From Macrosoma leucophasiata (lineage: Eukaryota > Arthropoda > Insecta > Lepidoptera > Hedylidae), in assembly GCA_036365455.1 (NCBI GenBank), contig JAWQUS010000026.1:14092001-14156000 (forward strand): a DNA stretch of 64,000 bases. Reading direction: 5' to 3'. The translations under genes were made by a program, and so were the position numbers. Of the stretch, positions 21,585-32,020 are shown in pieces. The notes beneath the pieces were generated by a model, which was not told the origin of the DNA, did not search any database, and saw only the letters and a list, made by a program, of their open reading frames with translations. Numbering within the stretch: position 1 is the stretch's first letter; each line of letters opens with the position of its first letter.

Positions 21585-24500
21585 TTAGCGATAAGGCCAT
21601 TGACCGAAACGACTATCGATACAATGATCGCGGCATCCACCATGCCACATGCCGACAATCTCGTGAGCTAGATCCAGATATTTTAATTCTTTATCCTTCT
21701 CAGCCTTCACGAGATTCTCGTCATGAGGAATGGTAATGTCGATGATCACTGCACGGCGCTCCGTTCGATCTACCAACACTACATCAGGCTTGTTAGCAAC
21801 TACAGTCCGATCAGTGATGATAGATCGATCCCAGTACAGTGTAATACTACCATTCTCGAGAACTGGGTCGGGCACATACCTGTAGTATAGCACTTCCTCG
21901 GCCACTAGACCATATTTCAAAGCAAGTTGCTGGTGTATGATCCTGGCCACTTGGTTGTGTCTATGCAAATATTCACCATTAGCTAGACTCGAACAGCCGG
22001 ACACTATAATATGTCTGAGAGATGCACCGGGACGGTGGCACGCCCGACATATGTCAGCCGTACCGTCTCTCAGAATATACTTCCGGTAGTTATAAGTCAT
22101 AACTACTTCGTCCATAATTGCAAAGACAAAACCTTCAGTTTCCCCGAAGAGGTCACCAAATCGCAGCCAGGATACCGATGCCAGAAAATCAACATCGGGC
22201 CCATGGAGAGCCCGGTAGAAGCGGCCATGCCATACATTCTTGCGGTCGCTGGTCGCAGGTTTGCGCCAGTTCTCTTTAGCCAGAGAAAGTGGGGTGAGTC
22301 CGCTGTCGACTGCCACCACGTCCTTATGCACTTTTCCGTCTGCGGAACGAAAATAATCTCTGAGACTGCACACCTCGCGGTTATGTAGCGTTTTGGTACT
22401 TAGGAAGCCACGTCCCCCACACCTCCGCGGGATGTACAGCCTCATAACCGACGAGCGCGGGTGATGCATCCGATATGATGTCAGTAAAGAGCGGACCCGC
22501 CTGTCCAGGGCTTCCAGATCAGCCTGAGTTCACTTGAGTATGCCGAAGGAGTACATCAAGACCGGCATGACCCAGTCGTTGAAGGCGCGCACCTTATTGC
22601 CACCCGACAAAAGACTCTTGAGAACTTTTTTCAGGCGGCCAAAGAATCGCTCCTGCAACGACTGCCTCATGTCAGCCTCGCATATACCTAAGGCCTCCGA
22701 CATACCCTAGTACTTGTAATTATCGGATGCGGAGAGAGAGCGAAGTGAAATGAAATCCGGGAGTTGTATTCTCTCGGGTTCCATTTTCGGTTCGGGTTTA
22801 CCTTTCCATGTTCAACATGCATAACTGCACATTTATCGATTCCGAATTCCATCCTGATGGAGCTACTGAAGTTTTCAGTGACCTTCAGTAGTTTCGCCAG
22901 TTGTGAATTATCAGAACCGAACAATTTCAAGTCATCCATGTACAACAGGTGAGATATCACCTGACCCTCTCTACGCAGCCGATAGCCCAGCCCCGAAGCC
23001 TCTAACAACGTACTTAGAGGATTCAGGGCTAGGCAAAACCATTAGGGGTTCAGGCTATCTCCTTCAAATATGCCCCTACTAATTTGTATAGGTTCACCAG
23101 CCTCCAGAACCCCTCGAGACCCTGGATAGTTAAGGACCGTTCTCCACTGCGACATACATGTCTGCAGGAAGGCCCTCAGAGTTGTATTTATTTTATACAG
23201 CTCAAGCACCTTCAAGAGCCATGTATGTGGCACGGAGTCGTAGGCCTTTTTGTAATCTATCCAGCATGTGGAGAGACTCTTTCGGTTACGGCGGACCTGC
23301 TTATTAATGGTAGTATCAATGAGGAGTAGCTAAAGAGCTACTCCTCATTGATACTACCATTGCATTGCACCGCGGGACCCGCTCCTACATCCATTCTGAG
23401 AGGCTGACATAATGGTATTGTCTTCTAAGTGTTTTGAGATTTTATCGCTCAGAATGGATGTGAGGAGTTTATATAAAGTGGCCAAGCATGTAATTGGCCT
23501 ATAGTTTTTGGGTTCCGCTGTGTTACCTAATTTGTAGAGCAGATGGGTGATTCCTGTAGATAGAAATTGGAGGAGCGATCCTTATTCAAGGGCTGACTGG
23601 AAGTAAGACGACAGAAAAGCGTGCGAGCTGCGTAGCCATTTAAGCCAGAAATTGTGCAGTCCGTCCGACCCCGGTGCTTTCCAGTTCGGTACCGTGCGGA
23701 CTGCACAAGCTACGTTTTCAGGTGTTATGACTACTTCATTCATCTCGTTAATGGTTTCGCACGCTTCTCTGATTTCCCCCATCCAGTCATCCTCCGAGTG
23801 ACTGACAGGCACCGACCAGATGCTACGCCAGAACTCACTCATAGCGCTATCATCCGGTGGGCGCATGACGGTCACTCCAGTGTCCATTCTCTCCCATTCC
23901 CTATACACCCATCTTTGATCACTTTGGAACATGCGGTTTCCTTTGTACCGATCTTGTGGTTCTCTGTAACGACGGATCCGGTTTGCCCATGCGTAAACTT
24001 TTTGTTTTAGATAGTCGATGCGTTCTGTGGCACGGGCAGCGTAGTCTAGAGGTCTGACATCTGTCCCCAAAAATGCCCTTTTTCACAAAACGCATCACCC
24101 TAGGGCGTGTGTTGCCTGTCCTGAAACATGATAGTTTGCCAATGAGTACCCTTGTCACGGCGATGCGACGCTCAATCCTGCACTGCCAGGCCGGGGCGGT
24201 AGTTTTTGGTCGCGTAGCTGCGTCAATATTTGGGAACTTGACACGAGCTACGCGACACACCGCTACAGCCGCGCAGTACAGGACAGAGTGGGCCTCGCCG
24301 ATATCTTCACATCTGTCAAAGTGGGTTGACAGTTGCGGATCCAGGGCACTCACTAGCGCTATGTTCCGTTTGTGCATGGGCAACCGGGGTAAGCGCGGTC
24401 TACGATCGGGTGGTATAAATCGGTACTCGGAGAGCGCATGCTCCAGAGCGCTCCTCAATAATTCACTGCAGTGGGAACTCACAGTTGTAATCACGTCATC

Positions 24501-25112
24501 ATCTTCATCAACTTCAGGGTGCAGCACAATCGCGGGAGACGGCGGCCGGGCCGCGGGGTTCGGCGGTGGAGGAGCAGCACTCCGTAGCGAGTCAGGCGTG
24601 GCGCGATTACCCTGTGACTCAGTGCGTAGCCGTTCAAGCGCGGCGGCATCCAACATGTTGCCACGCTGAATGACGCGCACCTGATCCGACAGTCGTTGGG
24701 CCGAAACGTTGACAGCTGGTTCAAGTACCTGAAACAGAGACAACATCCGACTTCGGTACGATGTGAGGTTGCTTCCTCCCTCTGTGGCCCCGTAGTACGC
24801 GCGCATGACGTTTTCATTTATTGTTCGCGTCCATCGCATGCGCGGCACTGTACCACCGACAGCGGGGGCCCCGTTCGGGACCGTTTCATCCCGGGGTCCC
24901 AAGCTAGCCAGCAGCCGGGGTCCCCCTCGTCGCGGAGGTGGTGGTGGCGGCGCCGGGGAGAAGTCCTCGTCACTCGAGCTCGACGCGACTGCAGCGACCG
25001 ATGTTCCGTTGCTCGCGGTGGAGGCGGCGAACGGCGGCTGCGAGGCGGAGCTGATCGACGAGTCCGGTGGTGTTAGGTGTGCTCTGTCTCTGGTTCTTGC
25101 CCTCGTGATCAT
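21585..25112 (-). pseudogene. R4/Dong-like RT and restriction-like endonuclease
   Basis: Starts MITRARTRDRAHLTPP with an acidic and Pro-rich tract (SSSDEDFSPAPPPPPP), then RMRWTRTINENVMRAYYG, a block I associate with this clade. RT motifs follow in different frames: TVPNWKAPGSDGLHNFWLKW (about 23650), DYKKAYDSVPHTW (about 23230), ISRGIFEGDSLNP and the catalytic YMDDLKLFGS (22930). The last frame (21585-22469) has CRACHRPGASLRHIIVSGC and the nuclease core KPDVVLVDRTERRAVIIDI. At least four frame breaks occur, one at the 26-bp hairpin at 23306-23361, so it is inactive. Confidence 0.85.
23306..23361. repeat. Perfect 26-bp inverted repeat with 4-base loop inside the R4-like RT
   Basis: Left arm AATGGTAGTATCAATGAGGA continuing GTAGCT (23306-23331), loop AAAG, right arm its exact reverse complement (23336-23361). 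On the coding strand one arm reads as RT sequence (ELLLIDTTIN) and the other is an inverted extra copy that brings stops into the frame. Confidence 0.92.
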
Positions 25113-25150
25113 TTTTGTTCTAAATTACATCTCCGATATACCTATTATGC

Positions 25151-25504
25151 TGTTTGATTTTTATTTTACAATGTCATCTGTTATCAATGTTTGTCATTGT
25201 AATTGCTGTTGTACATATTTCTTCTTTATTTTAGTTTTTCATAGTTTTATAATGAAGATTTTATACATATAATAAATGCCACTTTATTTTTAAACTTCGT
25301 GGTGGTTTATTCACATAAATACGATGTTTTATCAAAAATATGTAGATTTTTTATTTAGGAGATAAATTTTTGGCAAAACCACTTTTATGGTATTATAATG
25401 AACAAAGTTATAAAAGTATGTTGGTAATACATGATAAGAAACTGGGAGAGTTTCTTGATACATTTCCCAGCTCTGAATCAGGACTGGGGTATTGGGCCCT
25501 CCAC
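25151..25504. other. No recognisable gene
   Basis: AT-rich. May include the R4-like LINE's 5' flank. Confidence 0.35.
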
Positions 25505-25557
25505 TGGCTGCCTACGCCTTAAGGGACTTGGTGTGAAGATACGTACATACGTTCCAA
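25505..25557 (+). repeat. LINE 3' tail ending in CATAC repeats, short copy
   Basis: CTGCCTACGCCTTAAGGGAC, then TTGGTGTGAAGATACGTACATACG. Matches the tail of the LINE inserted at 29274-29503 and part of 53653-53735. Confidence 0.65.
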
Positions 25558-25590
25558 GCTCAAAAAACTTTAAATTGTTATTATACAATA

Positions 25591-25988
25591 TCAGCTCCGT
25601 ACTATTCTCCAACCAATTGTCCAATCAATCTTTGTGTGTGAGGGGCGTTGAGATCCTAAATCTATCTCACTCACCAATTTATGAAACTGCCGTTCGGCAC
25701 TTTCTTCGTAAGCCGTCAGGAGTCTGTTTTTGATTACCGAGTATTTGTTTTCTTCAGGTGGCGTCATGATCAAATCGCCTACCTGTGGCAGAGCGTCGCG
25801 ATTAAGCTTGGCTACCACCATATTAATTTTGCTGTGTCCCCTTGTTTCTGTGGTTCCATAACCGTCTCAAATTGCGCGAACCATAGCCTGGGCATGTCAG
25901 CCCAAAACTCGGGTATCCTTGCCGATACGGAGATGGTCGCCAGGTCACTCGCTTCTTGGATCATACCGGTAGCTTGAGGTTTATTCAT
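25591..25988 (-). pseudogene. Gypsy-type Gag, N-terminal part
   Basis: Begins at the ATG at 25988 (MNKPQATGMIQEASDL), then has FWADMPRLWFAQFETVMEPQ and, after a one-base shift near 25835, KLNRDALPQVGDLIMTPPEE, TAYEESAERQFHKLVSEIDL and GSQRPS. This is the capsid-like domain of a Gag family common in arthropod Gypsy elements. It is cut off right after GSQRPS, so nucleocapsid and pol are lost. A PBS and LTR-like sequence lie directly upstream on the same strand. Confidence 0.72.
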
Positions 25989-26069
25989 ATTGAAGTCCAG
26001 CAGTCGTCAGCGATAATCGTAAGTCGCCAGTAGCATAGTTTAAAAAATAATGTCGATGCATGTTAAAGA

Positions 26070-26300
26070 GATCACGTCGGGGTGACCGATGTTGGGTTTG
26101 TTGTATATCACTTTGGAGAGAAATAAAAAGTCCGAATCTTATTGAAGAGTCTATTGTTCATACCCACACAATATTGACAGAAATACGACTGATTTATACA
26201 AGGGGAGCAGGACGACTGGCGGGGCAAACAACATGCGCGGCTATGCACACTTACAGAAACCTTACTCAGCATATTATAATGTATCAAGTCACTACAATCG
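26070..26300 (-). repeat. Probable LTR remnant and primer-binding site upstream of the Gypsy gag
   Basis: Reading the minus strand, a TATAAATC box (about 26198) and AATAAG-type sequence precede an LTR-like end ACCCAACA at 26090, followed by CGGTCACCCCGACGTGATC (26070-26089), which looks like a tRNA-type primer site. The outer LTR end is guessed. No second copy is in the window. Confidence 0.42.
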
Positions 26301-26394
26301 TCTAGGCTTGTCAGCGTTCATTCCTTTTTTGTGCGTGGCAGCATTCCCACGCGCCTTCAATTCGCTCACTATACCGTAGCGAAGTGCGCAGTCG

Positions 26395-27130
26395 AAAATA
26401 GAACATTATACAAAAAAATTACGCAAACTTCAAGAAAAAGAACAACGGAGAAGGTTAATTTCTCTGTTTAAATCATCCGATGAAGACGAAAGTACGCACT
26501 TTTTTGTGTAAATCCTAAAATTATATTCTGTGTTTTAGGTAACGAAGTGCCCGATCCGGTCATGGATATGGATCCAGACACGGAAATTGGCGAAGATAAA
26601 AGCACCGACGTTACACTAAATTATGACCTATATCCAGTACCACTAGACACGGACCAATTTGTAGACGTTACTACCAAAGAAGTTACGGCCACAGGGGAAC
26701 CGGTTTAGGAACGCGATGTATTATTGGCCCTTGGCGAAACCATTTCGGATACTCCGGAATACGGAAACGCCATTCACGAAAATCTGGCGCAACTGTGGCT
26801 TCCTTTACTCAAGAAGGGTTTACCAAAAGACCAAAAGGAAAACATAATTAAACTATGTATGCCACCTGAAAATTGTAAACTATTGCAAGCTCCTCTGCTC
26901 AATGCTGAAATCACGGCTGCATTGCCGGAAATTATCCGTAATAGAGACAAGGGCCTTATTGCCTCCCAACAGCAAATGGGATACGGAATTACGACTATCA
27001 ACCATGTCACCTTGTCACCACAATCCAGTAGTTCTTTTATACTGAACTTCTATGTATATGATTCGCCGACTTGGAAAGCCGTAACTAATCAATTAGCGGC
27101 AGCCAAAACTAAATTGGACCTTGTATTGTT
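26395..27130 (+). pseudogene. DIRS/Ngaro-like ORF1 (Gag-type) fragment
   Basis: The plus strand encodes a basic coiled start (KLRKLQEKEQRRRL), an acidic linker (PDPVMDMDPDTEIGEDKSTD) and, after an in-frame TAG near 26706, a helical domain with LALGETISDTPEYGNAIH, LWLPLLKKGLPKDQKENI, MPPENCKLLQAPLLNAEITA and IIRNRDKGLIASQQQMG. The PENC...P.LN.EI pattern resembles the capsid-like ORF1 of DIRS-type elements. A GT-AG interruption of 47 bases at 26492-26538 could be a small intron. It ends by running into unrelated sequence. No RT or tyrosine recombinase follows. The family assignment is moderately sure. Confidence 0.5.
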
Positions 27131-27610
27131 TCTGTCTTGGTGTGTTGAAATAAAGAACAGCGTGCGATTGGAGGTCTGTTTTATTAGTAGTTTACAAGTT
27201 TTAATTATTCAAGTTTTAAGTTACCACCACCCAAACCGGAATTGGGAAAGGAGAGGTTTCGGGTTGCCAACTTCATTACACGGAGAGATCAGTTCGGGGT
27301 TGCTAACGTCATAACAGACCTACTTATGCAAACAAGAACCAATCCACACACATGCCAAAATCAAGATAAAAACACAGAAGCTTTTAAAAAATAACCTTTT
27401 ATAAACCCTGTAAATATCAAAATGATCTGACAATTTTAACAGTACAAAACATTTCTATGACAAGGTTATCAACCAACATAACAGGAGTTGTTCAATACAA
27501 AGTAAGAAATTACATGATTCATCACATTGTTAGCTTTTTTATTTATGCCTTTTGTACAACAATTAATAAAATTGCGTTTGGTAACCGGAGCTTGGATGAT
27601 ACAAATGATA
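27131..27610. other. No recognisable gene
   Basis: AT-rich flank of the BEL element. It ends in ACAAATGATAGTGTG, which recurs beyond the element's other end. Confidence 0.4.
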
Positions 27611-27615
27611 GTGTG

Positions 27616-29061
27616 TGTGGGGCACAAATTGGTTTTTACACCAAAGTGAAAACACAAGTCTGCATCGACGTATTAAAGCGGACTGTATCTTTATTTTCAA
27701 TTTCTTCAATGGTTCTTTCTAATCTAACTTATTCACTAGCTTATTTCACTATACTATAACTAACTAGCGAACCAGAGGGTCTGGTACTACTCTAAACTTT
27801 CACTGGCAATACCTTCACGGTCTGGAAGCACTTTTCTTGCTGAGAATCGAACGAGGACAATTTAGCACCGAAATGTACCGAGTTATATACGCTTCCAAAC
27901 CGTCTCCTTCCATGTCAAAATTCCGTGACACGCCCAAAATACGAACGTCACGAAGGTCTGGGTCAACAGAGATAGGACTCTAAAACACTACGTATACGGT
28001 CTAAATTACCACAACCGTCATACATCTCTGCCGACCCGCCCTCGCCTTGATACAATTCATACGCAATATCTCTTTATTATATCAAATTTTCTTATACAAA
28101 CTTATGAGATCTTAATTCTAATTCGATACATTACCAAAGTTTTTACTTATTAGAAAAACATAATTTTTTAGGGGCTCTGTCACGCTCTATCACCTATGAC
28201 ACGATTAAATATCGCTAGCCAAACCTAAATACAATTCAAAAACCGCAAACGGTATTTGCCTATCCCCTTTACTCTAAGCGTGAGAGACAATTTTATTCAA
28301 CAAGTAAGATTAGGTACGTTCGTGTTTTCCTTATTATGAGTCTACTTACACTTTTTACAAATATACTTCCCTGAGGGGGCAACAAATTGAATCTACCTAC
28401 ATACAAATTGATATTTCTAATCGGAATATTCTATACAATTTGTGTTACAATTTCTCAATTTTCTCTACTTTCTACGCGCGGTGCGTGGTCGTACACCCCT
28501 GCACGTTCTCAGACCAGTGTGTGTGTGATAAGTATGTAACAAAATACCTAATTTACATTATACTTTGCAAATTCCATCTCATAGTAATGCCTACTAAAGC
28601 GAACTTTGCCAGTCGATAACTACTCATCTGCCTATGCCATGCGTGGGGTTGGTCGTGAATATGAATGATTAGACATTCCTACGCCGAGCTCTGCCACTGA
28701 ATGAGCTCTATAAAAGTGCGCCGCGTATTTACGCTTCCTCCGCGTCACTTCCCCGCACTTCACCCCCGCCCCCGCCGGCGGATCAGGTGCCCTGTCGGCC
28801 ACCTCTCCGTGGACGACCCTCTCGACCAAACGAAAATACCTACACCTCCAAATTTAATATTTCCTATGGCAATCGCTTGACAACAACTCTTTTATCATTA
28901 TACTCAAATATTGCGTGTCTACTCTGAGAACCTAACGAGTTATATCGAATTAAAACTGCCGCTGCATACTACCAACATACACCTGGCGGTCATTACAAGC
29001 TTTACTAACTTTACTTATTTTCATCATGGAAATACGACGCCTATTGATTCTATCCTTTACA
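27616..29061 (-). repeat. 3' LTR of the BEL/Pao element
   Basis: Begins TGTGGGGCACAAATTGG and ends CTTTACA on the plus strand, next to a minus-strand polypurine tract. A TATAAAAG box lies at 28709-28716. In the other LTR the same site reads TAAAAAAG. It lacks the roughly 118-base segment present in the 5' LTR at about 36061-36178, and keeps a roughly 114-base segment (28908-29021) missing from the 5' LTR. Confidence 0.92.
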
Positions 29062-29073
29062 ATTCTCCCCCCG
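29062..29073 (-). other. Polypurine tract of the BEL/Pao element
   Basis: On the minus strand GCCGGGGGGAGAAT precedes the LTR start TGTAAAGGATAG. Confidence 0.75.
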
Positions 29074-29273
29074 GCGTAGACCTTCGAGCCTCATCATCCA
29101 TCGGAAGGATAATCAATCTACATACAGGGCGTCTAAATATTCCACCTCGAGTCCGGATCTCCGCACTACGTACCACGCCATCAGGTCCCGTGTATACCTT
29201 TTCTACTAAACCGCGGGGCCATACATTACGGGGCAACAACCCGTCTGCTATTATCACCAAATCACCTATCCTT

Positions 29274-29503
29274 GTGGATGGTTGCAGAGGCCCAGGAAGA
29301 CCAAGGCTGACCTACCATGACCAAATAGGTCGAATTCTGTCTGATGGTGGGGTCAAAAGTCTTAGGAATCGGCGTGCATGTATGAAGAGAATGATGAAGG
29401 TAGACGAGGCACGAGAGGTTTGTCTGAACCGGGATGTCTGGCGCTCTACACTCTCTGCCTACCCCGTTAGGGACCTGGCGTGAAGATACATACATACATA
29501 CAT
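29274..29503 (+). mobile_element. 5'-truncated LINE copy inserted in the BEL integrase
   Basis: A 230-base plus-strand insertion encoding an RT C-terminus (GPGRPRLTYHDQIGRILSDG, then DEAREVCLNRDVWRSTLSAY) with a stop, a short 3' UTR and a (CATA)n tail. It is flanked by ACCTATCCTT (29264-29273) and ACCTATCTT (29504-29512), a target duplication of about 10 bases with one difference. Truncation at the 5' end and the microsatellite tail fit target-primed reverse transcription. Related tails lie at 25505-25557 and 53653-53735. Confidence 0.88.
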
Positions 29504-31957
29504 ACCTATCTTAATGTTCTCTTTACCGTTATGACTATCACCTCGCGGAGCCAAGGTTGGCAAGTACTCATTTATCCACCGCTGCCAAAACATATCAGAC
29601 AACGCCTGCGTAGCTCGCCACGCCCGCCTATCCACTACCGCGCAGTTACCAACAAAGGGCAAGCCGACCGCTGATCCGATAAGAAAATGATTCGGAGTGA
29701 GAGCCTCAGGGTCGCTTGCATTAACTGATACGTGAGTCAACGGTCGCGAGTTCACCGTGTGTTCTACCTCAGCGGTGAACGTCGCAAGTACATCATCTTT
29801 TGGTGCACGTTCATTCAAAACTATCAATAAAGATTTCTTAACACTCTTTATCAACCGCTCCCAGGCGCCTCCCTGATTGGGAGCGCCGGGATCTATAAAT
29901 CGCCATGACATTCCTTTTGTCGTGGCGAATTTTTCTAACTCAGGCAACCATTCTTTATATGCATTACATAATTCTACATCGGCGCCCCGAAAGTTAGTTC
30001 CATTATCGCTTACCATGGTATGGGGCGCACCGCGGCGCGCTCCCATTCGTCTAATTGCCATGATAGCCGCGTCTGTACTAAGACTCGAAATTATTTCTAT
30101 GTGAATGGCACGCGTTATCAAACAGGTAAATAACATTCCCCAGCGTTTCTCCCTTCTCCTACCTACTGTGACGAGCATCGGACCGTAACAATCTACACCA
30201 CAATATGCAAAAGGTCGCGTATACGATTCTAAACGAAGGGCCGGTAGGTCACCTTTGACTGGGTCACAGGGCTTCTCTATGCGCGTTCTACACCTGACAC
30301 ACCGCCCTACTATCGTTCTAACTGCCGGACGAAGCCGCGTTATCCAAAACTGATGTCTAATAGTGTTAACTAGCGCCTCTCTACCCATTTGATTGTTACG
30401 TTCGTGTTCACGTTTTATATATAACTTAGCTAACAAGCTCCGCCTGTCCAAAATAGGTGGATTTTTACGCTGAGCTGGTATGTTTGCCGCGTCTATCCTA
30501 CCATTCAATCTCATAAGACCGTCCTCTCCTATGACGGGATCCAAATTATAAATTTTACTAGACCGTTCAACAGTTTTACCTACTCTAAGTCTGTCTATTT
30601 CACACGGAAAGCTCGCGCGCTGCGCCTGCGAAATTATTAGCAATTTCGCACGTCGTGTGTATATTGTATTTAAATTGGAAGGAATCTTTTTGCATCTATC
30701 TATGAACAATAACACGTAGGCCAGGTCACGGACAAGGCGGTCGTACGATGAAAATCGTTCCACTGCGATTAGGCATGGGCTACACCTCATGTGTGCAACC
30801 AAAACCTCCTCCAGCGGCGCGACCAACTCCTTTCCGAACGCACTCGATGGTGGTTCTTCGTTTCTTAAGAGAAACGAGGGGCCGGTGCACCATCTGGAGG
30901 AGGGGCCCAATCGCGAGTGGCCGACCCTCGTCGCATCGTCAGCTACATTCGATGCGGTGGGAACCCACCTCCACTGTTCGGTTTTCGTTAATTCTGCTAT
31001 CTCCGCTAGCCTATGTGCTACATACGGTTTATACCTAACCGTGTCGTTCCTTATCCATTGCAATACGGTTGTTGAATCCGTCCAAAAACACACCCCTACA
31101 TCTGACCAGGGATGTTTCTCTATGACGTCACTAGCTAAGCGCGCACCTATTAAAGCCGCCTGCAGTTCTAATCGCGGGATACTTTGAGTTTTTATTGGTG
31201 CCACTTTCGCTTTCCCGGCCACCAACGACACCCTCACTACCCCTGAGCTATCCATAAATCGCCAATACGCCACTGCCGCGTACGCTTGTTCGCTTGCATC
31301 GCAAAATACATGTAACGCATTCCCCGCTATCTCCTTTGGTGCGTGAGCGCGATCACTCTCCGGTACCTCAGATATTACAGAGTCGAGATTCGAACTCCAA
31401 CCCGCCAAATCAAAGCCAGCCTGCGCGTGACGTACCTCGCCTACCGTGCGACGGGCAGTCTCCTCAGAGTCAAAACTAACTATCCAATCATCCATATATG
31501 TACTAGTGGTAATGGTGTCAAACGCCAGCGGGTGTGATGTTTTATAAACCGCTGCGTTTTCATCCCTCACGCTATGTGCCAAAAACGGCGAACTGCGCGC
31601 CCCAAAAATCATAGACGTCATTACATACTTTCTGGGGGGGCTCACACGATCCTCCCCCCGCCACAGAAACTGTTGTGCTACGCGGTCCTCCTCCCTAATT
31701 TTAATTCTTAAAAACATCTCGCGGATATCCGCGGTTAATGCTATCCTGCCTACCCTGAATCCATATAAAACTTTATTCAGAGACTGTAATAAATCCGGAC
31801 CTTCTAATAAGATGTCGTTTAAACTTTTTCCATTCGATTTTGCCGCCGCATCGAATACCAAACGCACCTTTCCCGGTTTATTAGGGTTTGTAACTGCAAA
31901 ATGAGGCAAATACCATTCCCTTTGTTTGTAGGTATTTGCCTCCTCTTGCCTCCTTTT

Positions 31958-32020
31958 AGTTTAATAGAGAAAGGCTACGCGGAGCCCTTAGGGGCTCGCG
32001 TAGCCTTTCTCTATTAAACT
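31958..32020. repeat. Near-perfect 30-bp inverted repeat with 4-base loop in the BEL gag-pol
   Basis: Left arm AGTTTAATAGAGAAAGGCTA continuing CGCGGAGCCC (31958-31987), loop TTAG, right arm its reverse complement lacking one base (31992-32020). The stop that ends the gag-protease frame (31988-31990) lies in the loop. Confidence 0.92.

Larger units (their letters stand above)
21345..25150 (-). mobile_element. R4/Dong-like LINE with restriction-like endonuclease
   Basis: A GC-richer block read on the minus strand. A single protein has a Pro/Ser-rich N-terminus, an RT, a CCHC motif and a C-terminal restriction-like (PD-D/E) endonuclease, the architecture of the R2/R4 group rather than of LINEs with an apurinic endonuclease. 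The 3' end abuts a (TAA)n tract, fitting the R4/Dong target. The 5' end is placed only roughly, just beyond the ATG at 25112. Confidence 0.82.
29062..31957 (-). pseudogene. BEL/Pao Pol: RT, RNase H and integrase, split by a LINE tail
   Basis: A long open frame (29459-31909, 816 codons) starts within the RT at LPHFAVTNPNKPGKVRLVF, with TTSTYMDDWIVSFD as the catalytic box, RNase H at VFCDASEQAYAAVAY, an integrase zinc module ending in CVRCRTR, and the integrase core with GVDCYGPM, MVSDNGTNFRG and NQGGAWERLIKS as the D, D and E sites. The true C-terminus (VIIADGLLPRNVWPRGLVEK then VCRLIILPM) continues at 29062-29263 on the far side of the 230-base LINE tail at 29274-29503, whose insertion adds a false ending. 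The RT's N-terminal link to protease is broken by the hairpin at 31958-32020. Confidence 0.9.

Noticed and set aside
24073..25272. Long plus-strand frames in the GC-rich region
   Set aside because: Antisense shadows of the R4-like LINE protein.
28632..28829. 65-codon frame present in both BEL LTRs (also 36425-36622)
   Set aside because: Shared only because the LTRs are copies; falls in promoter-like sequence and has no known domain.
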